Assembly (NCBI GenBank): GCA_943704425.1
Contig: CALSCP010001260.1
Coordinates: forward strand, 15,862 to 65,182
Direction: 5' to 3'
Origin: Ministeria vibrans ATCC 50519
Taxonomy: Eukaryota > Opisthokonta > Filasterea
DNA: 49,321 nucleotides
Shown: positions 40,326-49,321 of the stretch, piece by piece
Layout of the letters: every line of letters begins with the position of its first letter
Position numbering within the stretch: the first letter of the stretch is position 1
The notes under the pieces: generated by a model
The model's input: only the letters and a program-made list of their open reading frames with translations
Databases searched by the model: none
Told to the model about the DNA's origin: nothing
Position numbers and translations under genes: made by a program

Positions 40326-40620
40326 GCTGGGCTGCACGTTCAAAAATATGCACTGTAGTGTCTGTCATCACGCAGTATTTGCAAGTTGCAGACCTCCCGA
40401 ATCCTCGAGGTCTTTGAGCTGTACACTGGCTGTCGGTAAGATGCTCCTCGCCAGTCTGACCGGGAATGTTTGCATAAAGGCGTTCGACCCAGTGCCGCAC
40501 ACACTACAGTTCCTGGTCCCAATGTCGAACCACCGTGCCCTGCGCTCTGTGCTGCTCCTATTCTCACGAGACAGATGTCACTCATGGCCCGAGTTAGGTT
40601 GTTTGACATGCTCATCGAGG
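40326..40620 (-). pseudogene. Second LINE C-terminal relic, opposite orientation
   Basis: The minus strand reads SATCKYCVMTDTTVHIFERA, the same zinc-knuckle as the relic at 38,600 (CKYC, T.HIFE conserved). It is preceded by VERLYANIPGQTGEEHL. Upstream frames are broken. It represents the last part of the same LINE family. Confidence 0.68.
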
Positions 40621-41072
40621 ACTCAGAGTCTGATTCTATTGCCCGCGCCTCATAGGTATACGTACATCTGCATCCAACTTAACAAGATCATGACGCCCAT
40701 CGTCAGCACGTGCTGCTCGATAGGGGCTGCACAAGCCTGGGTCGCAAGTGTTGTTCCAAACTTTCAATTGCTGTGTGCCTTGACGTGATCTACCCGCGTC
40801 GGTGTGTGATGTTTGTGTTATTTATTTTCAAAGAGTGATTGTGGAGTAAGAGAGATGAATGCCTCAGTGCTGCTACTAATACACAGCGCTGTATTATATA
40901 GTCGTATATTGACTTGTATCAATAAAGGCTTAATTAAAAAGTTACTTTAAAAGAACGAGATTGAAAGTTCAATAGAGAATAGTGAGAAATAAAAATGATA
41001 TTCACACCACAAAACAAAACAAAACAAAACTGCAAAACAAAGTAGGAGCTCATGCATGCGCCAAAAGTTTTT
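40621..41072. other. Gene-free spacer downstream of chitin synthase
   Basis: No gene seen. An AAAAC pentanucleotide repeat lies at about 41007-41038. Confidence 0.6.
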
Positions 41073-44000
41073 TCAACAGCATCTAACGTACTCCTCGCGC
41101 AGCGCCACATACTGGAAAAATTTAAGAAGGGTGGAGGAGCACGAGAGAAGAATCTCAACGACGAGCACGAAAGCTTGAATAGCCACAATGAAGAAGGTGA
41201 AGAAATCCTCAGAGAAAAAGTCGCGCTCCATTTGTTGCGGGACAGAGGGATCCTGGAACATGGGGGCGGTAGCATTGAAATGGCCGAGATGCAGCATGTC
41301 GCCGAGAGTGACGGTGAAGAGTAACACGACCGCAATGGTATTAATGACAAGCATGATGAACAGCATGTGACGACGGTACTTCACAAGACCCTGATGGATC
41401 AACTTCTTCTCCTTAAGCGTGCTCACCTGACGCAGCGTAGCGCACTTGCTGGTCGCAACGGCAAACGCCGGCTTGAGCGACTCGTTGTACGTGCACAGTA
41501 GCTGTCGGCTTGTTGGCTCATGATCAGCCCCACTCCACGCGACCTTCGTGTCTGGCTCCGCGCCAAGCACACACAGAAAGACAAAGGGCGCATCAATGGT
41601 CATCGACGCCACATCTCGACTACCCTCTTGCAAGAACAGATCCACTTGCTCCGGCTCGACCTCTTCGATAGCAGTGAAGAGAGCCACACCGTCAGGCTGC
41701 GCGAGCTCCAGGGCCGTCGCGTCCACCTGCGCGCTTGTCTCCGGCGTCTGCTCCTGCAACTCCACCACACGCGCCGCCTCAGCCGATGCGGTCAAGTCGG
41801 TTCCACAGCAAAGCAGGTAGTGACGGAGCCAGCGGAAGACAGTGCTCGACGAAATGCGCTCGCGCTCACGCGAGTTGCAGCCCAAAAAGTACGGAATAGA
41901 TGAGAAAACGGACTCGTAGAAGCCGAGCGAGTCATCGTCAAGGTCTTGCGGGGCTTGCTGCAACTGCTGCTGCTTGACCGTCTCGCGTGTGCCCCACGAC
42001 TGCTCAATCATGTTGCACATGGCGTAAATGGGCAGGATCATAAAGGAGAAGGGAATGAGAGGGATGAAGGGAATGCCATACAAAATGAGATAGGCATGTT
42101 TCGGATGGAGCAGTGCGGCGAGCAGAAACACTGCACACAGAAGATAAAAGAAGAGAGCGGCAGGCGCATACGGACGGTACGTAAAGCTCACAATGAGACC
42201 CAAAAAGGCCACAACCATGAGAAAGCCAAGCACAAGCGACCACAGAATGGTGGCAAATTCGCGGATCTTCTTGCCATTCTTGTTGGCGGGCAGTGTCACA
42301 AGCAGCACTGCATACATAAACGTAATAACAGAAATGCTCACGCCCAGTGCGACTTCATTAGCGCCGTGCCACACGCTCGGAAGACCCGCTGAGAGCAGCA
42401 GAATCGTAATGGCCTATCGGGTTGAGAAGGAAAAAAAAGTCAGCAAAAAGAACACCAACACGACAAAAACAATCATAATACCAATAATAAAACAATGAAA
42501 TAAATGAAGTGAAGAGCAAAAAACAACAACAACAATAATAATGATAATAATAATAATAATAATTATTATTATTATTATAATTAACTATTATTATTATGAC
42601 AATACAATAATTATTATACATTAAAATCAACAACAATACAGGAAGAGCGCACATTGATCAATGAGAAATCAGTTTGTTTTGTTTGTCTTACGGGAGAGAG
42701 CATTGAGATCCAAAAGACGATACCCTGAAAAACGATAAAGGGCCAAGTAATTGAGGGGTTCTGATGGACGAGACGACTGGCATTGGACATCATGTCGAGG
42801 GTGTTGGAGATGGTTGACGCAATCCACCGCCTCTGCTGTGTAATGTACTCACTCCATGTTTCGGGGCAGTAAGTCCATGCAGTGGCACCCGGGCAGTAAG
42901 TGGTGCGCCCCCCCGCGAAGAGCAAGAGCAGCGTGAGTCGCCGATCTTCGCCCATTTCATAGTTGAGGAAGTACGTGGGAACGTCTGGCATGCACGCAGA
43001 GTATTCAGTAAGAACCTAGAAGTAAAAATTGAATTAGTAACAAAAACAAAAAAATATAAAAAATTCATTATTAAAATAATAATAATAATAAAGAATACAC
43101 AATTATTACATTTGTTTTGTCAAAGAGAAAGAGAAAGAGAGAGAGGAAAGAAAAAAACAAGAAAGAGAGAGGAGTGAAAAAGATATAGAGTCGCAAATGT
43201 AAGACCCCTTTTTTTTCTTGTTTTTTTTTCGCTTTTTTAATAAAATACTTACTGCGTCGAGTCCTTTGAAGCGATACATGGAAAAGGCACCGGGAAGACA
43301 CAGACAGGAGCCACTGATGGACTCGGCGTTTTTCATCAACCACTGTGACATAGCATAGCTAAACTTCTGCAGCGAACCAATCATGCCAGAGGAGCCTCGC
43401 GTGCGAGGCATGACAGAGCCACACACGCCTTGAAGGTCTGCGTCAATGTCAAGCTTCTCTTTGAGCAGCCCCACATCGCGTGGTTTGAATGCCATGTCAG
43501 CGTCAAAGAACAGCACATAGACATTGTCGGGTGCGATCCCTTTGCCCCGTAGCTTCATTGCTTCCACGCGTTCTCGCAGTGTGTGCAAGAGCAACACTTG
43601 ACTCCACCGTTTACCGCGCTATCCCAAACAAAACAAAACAAATATTATTAGTACAATTTTATTTTGCTATATTGCCAAGATACACACACAAAGACAATTC
43701 AGAGAATTACAACCCCCCCCCCCAAAAAAACAACAAAAAAAAAAACCGAAACAAAAACAAATAACTACACAAATACAATAAAATTTAATAATGTCATCAC
43801 ATACAAAGAACAAGTAAAACAAACACCAGCTAATAAAACATTTTTTTACCCTCCAACGCCCTTGGTACTCCTCGTTGAGCTTGTAGTGCACGACGTACAG
43901 CGCGCCGCCCGGCAAGAGGTACGTCTCACGAATGCCGTACCAAGGCGTAATGCTCTGGCTCGATCGTTTGATGTCCGGTTGCTTCTCAAGGACCATCTGC

Positions 44001-46354
44001 AGTCGGCGACCAACCTCAGAGACGCGTAGAGAGCCGTCCTTCTTGTCGGGGATCAACTCAGCACCATTGTCAAACAGCACGTTGAATTCCATCAAAGGAG
44101 GTTCCTTCGATTTATTTCTGCGCGCCAGAAGATACTTATCCGTTAAGCGAGCTTTGGCCAATTCGTAGACACTGTTGAACGACGTCGCAATCTCAAATGT
44201 CGACTAAAACACAAAAGGTGAGACAATTTTTGAAATGGATGTGCACAACTCAAACCTCGTTGTAGTAGCCGTTAAAGCCAACGATGAGGGTGCGCGGAAC
44301 ATTGTCTATTTTCACTCGCTGAAGCGCCATGCCGGTGTTTGAATTGGAGGACGCGGGTCGGGTAGGGGACGTCGGGGGCTGACCGAGCGGCCGACTGAGT
44401 GGCTGACTTCCGGCAGGGTGCTTGTTCTTCAGTAACTCGGACTTTATCACCAACACGCTCTGTTCGTCGGAGCGAGAGTCTTGTCTAGGCGTCAGGCTTG
44501 TACTTGTGCTGGGTCCGCTGTCGTCGTCGGCAGCGTCGTTGTCGTCGTCAGATAGACTGCCAAAAGAAGCTTCTTCGTCAATCGACTGCGCGAGAAGCCC
44601 CGACGACGAACGACACGGGCGGGCAGGCGCGACAATAGGCTGAACACTGCAACTGGTGGTCGCAAGGTCGTCAGGAGGGTCATCTCCAAAGATGGTCATG
44701 AGAAGGGTCTTGGAGAAGGTCCGCTTGCGCACGTCGCTGTCGGCCGACGGGGCACGACTCGAGCGGCTCATACCAAGAGCGCTGGCGGCCACTACTGCGT
44801 CGGGCTCGTCGACAAGCCTGTGGTACTGGGCACTGCTTGTGTCGTCTTCGTTGGCGGAAAGCATTGAAAGAGTTTCCTCAATGTCCGAGTGCTTGTTCTT
44901 GCGCGTCTTTTGAATCTCCCTGTCGTTCTCGCGCAACACAATGTTGAACAAAAGTCGCGCATAGCTGCAAAAAAGGATAAAAAGATATAATTTATTTATT
45001 ATTATGCATTATTATCTTAGTTATCTTACACGTCGATGGAGAAAGTGGCCGGATTGAAAAAGTATCGATGGGCTCGAGCGGTGACTTGGGACGAACGACG
45101 CCACATGGCCGGAGTGAGGAAGAAGAAAAGCACGGCGAGACAAACAATGAAAGGCAGTGCAGTCATGTAGTAGGAAGAGGGCGCCGCCTTGTCAACGCAC
45201 TGCAGACCGGATGGCCAAGGAAAGGGCAGCTCGCAGTTGTAGGCCATAATTGTCATGGCAAGAGCTGCTCCCTCAATCATGGGTAGTGTCAGCAGTTCAA
45301 TGTTGAGACGAGTTGCCATGGCAGCCTATATAATTATAAAGAAAGAAATTAATACAATAATAGGGTGCGGATAATAAAAATAATAATAGTAAAAAATAAT
45401 ACTACGAATAATAAGAAACATAATATTAATATTATTATTTCTTACGTAGGAAAGACAGTAGATGGCAAAGGGTCCGAATGAAGCCATCATGAAGAGGGGG
45501 AAAAAGGCATGAGAGGGGCTGAATTCTTTGAGGCTGTTCCACATCTCGGCTGCGTCAAATTGAGCTTCAGAGTGCAACTGAACCATCACCGAGGGTAGCA
45601 CAAGGATAAGAATTAAGTCAAGGGTGCTGCGAAAGAGAAGAGTACTGTAGCGCTTGCGCATGGCCAATTGGTGGGGACTTCGCACGGCGTTCTCGACGTA
45701 GCCGACGCCCAGAAGAAGCATGGCGATGGGTGCCTCCCACAGGGACGTGTGAGGAAGGCGCTTCGTGTAGTACGGTTCGGTAATAAGAAGAGCAAGACCG
45801 GCAACAAAGCAAGCAAGGTTGAAAAAGGCCCGAATCTTCATGTTTTGGTCAAAGAAGACAACGAAGGAGACAAAGGCGGGCAAAATAAAAATACCCGCGG
45901 GAACAATCATGCCAAAAAATGCACGGACGTCTGGCAGAACAATCACCACAAGCATGCTGAGTCCAACAGACTTGCCCACGGCAACGATTGTGAGCTGAAT
46001 GTAGTCGCGAGGCGTGAGAGCTTCCGTTGAATCGCGAGAGTATTTGTAGAACAAAGGGTGGGCGCTCAGGGGAATAACATTGTCCACAAAACCATCCGTC
46101 TTAATCTTAAATGGCCTGTTCGGCGCGCGTCTACCGTACTTGTGGTACTGGTGCAAGTTGGTGAAGAAGGTCAGGAGCGCAGAGATCATCAGTGCGAGGA
46201 CAAGGAGGGCCATTGCCAAGGGCGATTGGTCGGTCTGCTTGCCGGCGATGTCCACAAGATAATAAGAGTACATCATCGTGAAAAAGACGGTCGCTACCAT
46301 GCACAGGTGCAGTACAATCCCGTACAAGATGCGAGATGTCACGCGGCCGTTCAT
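41073..46354 (-). CDS. Chitin synthase, animal/choanoflagellate-like (family GT2)
   Basis: Membrane glycosyltransferase polymerising GlcNAc from UDP-GlcNAc. Seven or more exons, about 1,250 residues. The first two exons carry numerous transmembrane segments (LVLALMISALLTFF, GLSMLVVIVLPDVRAFFGMI). A long hydrophilic Ser/Asp-rich exon follows (44250-44951). The catalytic domain spans the next three exons: FNVLFDNGAELIP, VYVLFFDADMAFKPRDV (DAD metal site), VCGSVMPRTRG, LCLPGAFSMYRFKGLDAV, the catalytic Asp in MGEDRRLT and the product-binding QQRRW. The last exon has at least seven transmembrane segments interrupted by a Glu-rich cytosolic stretch. A wall, cyst or extracellular-matrix role is inferred. 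The start at 46354 lies shortly after TTTGTAG, which could be an acceptor, so an additional 5' exon is possible. Introns contain AAT and GA repeats. Confidence 0.9.
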
Positions 46355-46945
46355 TTTTTGTTCTCCTACAAAGGTATAAATAAATTTTATTTTCCCCTCA
46401 TTTTCACGCAAATGGGGCGGTACGCAAGTAGCCACATCACGCATGTACGCACGCTCTATCTTGATTCTACGATTCTAGGCGGGTTGGGTGGCAAGGGGCA
46501 AAGGGAAAGAAAGAAAAAGAAACTTTTGCAATTTGGACGAATTCTCGTCTCTTTTTTGTCAACAAAAAAAGATCCGAGAAGCAGATGAGACGAATAGCGG
46601 TGCGTGGACGTTGAATCGACGGTGATTAAACTATGAATATAATACAATGGGATATTCTGGAAAGTGGGGAACACGCGCGTAGATAATAGAAAAGCGGAAG
46701 AATTTAAAAAAGAGACGATTTTTTTTTAACATTTCAGAGTTCAGCGAGATGAATGATTTGACAACTGACAAGTACGTTCCACTTTGGAATGTGTAAAATA
46801 TATGTTGAAGGCTTACCAAATGATTCTCGCGTCAAAAAGAAAGAGAAAAAAAAAAGTAAGACAGAGTGAATTCAATTGGATTAACATTTAACCCAAGCTT
46901 GGTAAATTGTAAATTGTAATACACTTTTTTCTTCAAAAAAGTAAA
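46355..46945. other. Divergent intergenic region
   Basis: Between the chitin synthase start and the secreted-protein gene. AT-rich, with several A/T homopolymers; no gene seen. It presumably holds both promoters. Confidence 0.6.
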
Positions 46946-47836
46946 ATGAAGGTCGCTGTCGCCCTGCTTGGTCTTGTCGCTTGCTGCTTTGGCTCAGTGC
47001 CAAGCTTTAATATTGGCATTACGGCGTGTCGGTGAGTTTTTGTTCAGTTTTTGTGGACATCATTTTTTGCTGTCGAGTCGTCACGGACAACCTCGCTGGC
47101 TTGCTCGTGTGCCAAATCGTGTGCGTACATTGTAATGGTGCTGGTGGTGCCGCACGTCCGCCTTTAACGTGGGGGATGACCCCCGTTTCTTAAGAGAGCG
47201 ACCGACGAAGAACCAATGTTTTTTCCTTGGGGGGTTGTTTTTTTTGCTTTGCTCTTTTTTCGTTCTTTGGCGAGCGTGCAGACATGCGCAAACCGGTGTA
47301 GAAACTGGGAGTTCATTGGTTGTGGGAAGCTGCGAGAACAAGCAAGCGTCGTTTGAGAATTGTCTTCTTTTAGAATGGAGGCGTATTGCACCGGCGACAC
47401 TGTCAGCGTGACGGCCAGCACAGGCACGGCGCACACATACCAGCGCAATCGTGTTGTTGTGCTGAGCACGGGGTTCAGCTATGTGTCTGTGGACGCGAGC
47501 ATCGTCGCGACAGCAGCCGTCAGCTCGAGTACTCCGGTGGCGCTCGTGCAAAACTCTGGCACAGGTACGGTGATGAAAGTCACAGCGCAGCGTGACAGCT
47601 CGCCTGTGAACACGTGTGCATTCGTTGACAATGCTGAGCAGGCCTTGTCTGTTGGAGTTTCAACGGTAAGAGTATATTTACATTTTCAGCCAGCAGGGAT
47701 AAACGAAGGATATTCTGTAGGTGTTTGGCTCGGCGACATGCACTCCTCTCGCTTTCAAGACAATCATCACCTAAACATCAAATCTCAGGACTCAATGTTG
47801 CAAGCAATACACGTTGCGGGAGTTTGCGTTTTTTAG
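46946..47836 (+). CDS. Secreted protein of unknown family, copy 1
   Basis: Exon 1 (46946-47031) encodes a typical signal peptide, MKVAVALLGLVACCFGSVPS, with probable cleavage after the FGS. A 340-nt intron (GTGAGT ... TTTTAG) joins in phase 2 to exon 2 at 47372. The mature chain is Ser/Thr/Val/Ala-rich with beta-strand character (CTGDTVSVTASTGTAHTYQ, VVVLSTGFSYVSVDASIVAT) and two Cys that could pair (AYCTG and NTCAFVD). I recognise no family; an extracellular or cell-surface role is inferred. The C-terminus is unclear: after 47665 the frame either continues to a stop at 47834-47836 or is spliced at GTAAGA. The duplicated unit ends at 47794, so the last residues of this copy differ from those of copy 2 and this copy may be 3'-truncated. 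Confidence 0.68.
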
Positions 47837-48454
47837 TAGAGTCGTTTTTTTTGGAATGTTGTCGTCTCGAAGTCGTCTCGTTTTAGCTAAGTGCCTCATG
47901 CCATGGGGTTTCTTGCGGGTTGGGGGCTTGTGGGCAAGGGTGATACATTGATGTACTAGCCACAACTCTATGACAGCTCTCCGTGTTGCTGTTGCTGTTG
48001 ATGCTAACCCAAACCCTAACCCCTGACGGAACCAATGACGCACCGTCCTGGTAAAGTCGGGAGCGTTGAATTGACGTTGAATAGCAAAGGCGGCGCGTTC
48101 CAGCAGGCTACGTAGTACAAGGCTAAAGCAACACCCAGCCTTTTTGAATGATACAGCCACCACGTGAAAACACAGCCCCAGCAGAGACCGCCTTGCAAAC
48201 CCCGAAGTAAAACAGTGCAGTATTGCATTCGAAGTGCAGTGGGGGAGTGCATCCTTCTCGCTTGCTCTCTGAACAGTCCCCCTGGCCTCTGCTGGGATCA
48301 ACAAACTGGTCGCCAGTCCATTGAGTCCATTTCGACGCTCCTGTATTTTATGCTTATGAAAGCGTGTTGTCTGTGGAGTCAGCTGTTTGCGATGTCGCGT
48401 TTTGAATTTGAGACAAGCCTGGAATTTTTTTATATACTTTTTTAATTTTTTTCA
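47837..48454. other. Spacer between the duplicated genes, with a telomere-like motif
   Basis: Unique sequence with no gene recognised. At 48004-48022 it contains CTAACCCAAACCCTAACCCC, two to three imperfect CCCTAA units. Confidence 0.6.
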
Positions 48455-48471
48455 TTCTTCAAAAAAGTAAA

Positions 48472-49321
48472 ATGAAGGTCGCTGTCGCCCTGCTTGGTCT
48501 TGTCGCTTGCTGCTTTGGCTCAGTGCCAAGCTTTAATATTGGCATTACGGCGTGTCGGTGAGTTTTTGTTCAGTTTTTGTGGACATCATTTTTTGCTGTC
48601 GAGTCGTCACGGACAACCTCGCTGGCTTGCTCGTGTGCCAAATCGTGTGCGTACATTGTAATGGTGCTGGTGGTGCCGCACGTCCGCCTTTAACGTGGGG
48701 GATGACCCCCGTTTCTTAAGAGAGCGACCGACGAAGAACCAATGTTTTTTCCTTGGGGGGTTGTTTTTTTTGCTTTGCTCTTTTTTCGTTCTTTGGCGAG
48801 CGTGCAGACATGCGCAAACCGGTGTAGAAACTGGGAGTTCATTGGTTGTGGGAAGCTGCGAGAACAAGCAAGCGTCGTTTGAGAATTGTCTTCTTTTAGA
48901 ATGGAGGCGTATTGCACCGGCGACACTGTCAGCGTGACGGCCAGCACAGGCACGGCGCACACATACCAGCGCAATCGTGTTGTTGTGCTGAGCACGGGGT
49001 TCAGCTATGTGTCTGTGGACGCGAGCATCGTCGCGACAGCAGCCGTCAGCTCGAGTACTCCGGTGGCGCTCGTGCAAAACTCTGGCACAGGTACGGTGAT
49101 GAAAGTCACAGCGCAGCGTGACAGCTCGCCTGTGAACACGTGTGCATTCGTTGACAATGCTGAGCAGGCCTTGTCTGTTGGAGTTTCAACGGTAAGAGTA
49201 TATTTACATTTTCAGCCAGCAGGGATAAACGAAGGATATTCTGTAGGTGTTTGGCTCGGCGACATGCACTCCTCTCGCTTTCAAGACAATCATCACCTAA
49301 ACATCAAATCTCAGGACTCAG
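48472..49321 (+). CDS. Secreted protein, copy 2 (3' end outside the window)
   Basis: Reads the same as copy 1 through the signal-peptide exon, the intron and exon 2, offset by exactly 1,526 bp. The gene is cut by the window edge. Because copy 1 diverges at the position matching the last base here, copy 2 may be the one that retains the original 3' end. Confidence 0.68.

Larger units (their letters stand above)
46929..49320 (+). repeat. Tandem direct duplication, period 1,526 bp, unit of 866 bp
   Basis: 46929-47794 and 48455-49320 read as identical, coding and intronic parts alike, as far as I compared them. Identity begins at TTCTTCAAAAAAGTAAAATG and ends one base before the window end (47795 A versus 49321 G). 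The 660-bp spacer between the copies is unique. Confidence 0.9.

Noticed and set aside
47666-47689. A 24-nt intron (GTAAGA...TTTTCAG) in the secreted-protein gene
   Set aside because: Too short for the spliceosome compared with other introns here (45 nt and up), and it is in frame without a stop, so read-through is simpler.

Overview
This is nuclear DNA of a unicellular eukaryote. Most genes are broken by short GT-AG introns (about 45-500 nt), the one tRNA gene has an intron, and the spacers are full of simple repeats ((GA)n, (CT)n, (AAT)n, poly-T). The protein set (RapGAP, animal-type chitin synthase, AP180/CALM-like ANTH adaptor, prefoldin 3, a FLASH-like protein, a Roco GTPase) suggests a protist near the opisthokonts, for example a unicellular holozoan. 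I cannot name the species, and an amoebozoan or apusomonad is not excluded.

Layout. 1-11.8 kb: RapGAP (+), an aldehyde dehydrogenase of the succinate-semialdehyde type (-), a C2H2 zinc-finger protein (-), a monofunctional class II dihydroorotase (-) and a PH-domain protein (-). 12.9-25.8 kb: a large ankyrin/discoidin-like/SAM protein (+), a 91-residue FLASH-like protein (-), a single-pass membrane protein (-), a DUF547 protein (+), a six-hairpin glycosidase-like membrane protein (-), an ANTH-domain endocytic adaptor (+) and prefoldin subunit 3 (-). 26.0-30.5 kb: an F-box/LRR protein (+), tRNA-Leu(CAG) (-), a GDP-mannose 6-dehydrogenase-like enzyme (+) and a small charged helical protein (+). 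30.7-37.0 kb: an LRR-Roc-COR GTPase whose C-terminus is a caspase-like protease domain (-). 37-41 kb: a gene-free stretch of degenerate LINE pieces and very short insertions flanked by direct repeats. 41.1-46.4 kb: a multi-exon chitin synthase (-). 46.9-49.3 kb: two copies, apparently identical, of a secreted-protein gene in tandem; the second runs off the window.

The most unusual feature is inside the Roco-caspase gene. Between its LRR exons and its Roc exons lies a tandem array of about 88-bp units. Read on the gene strand, every unit is a complete short intron (GTAAG...AG), and successive introns are separated by exactly three nucleotides. The intron bodies are nearly identical and the AG and GTAAG flanks do not vary, but the 3-nt islands take nine different values over 25 positions. 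Four further islands at the two ends have unrelated intron sequences but the same AG-NNN-GTAAG form. This looks like a chain of single-codon-sized microexons. Any subset could be included without changing frame, so the hinge between the LRR sensor and the GTPase-caspase part could be made variable.

Exon-intron structures were worked out by eye from splice consensus, reading phase and family conservation. Coordinates given for multi-exon genes are start-to-stop spans including introns.
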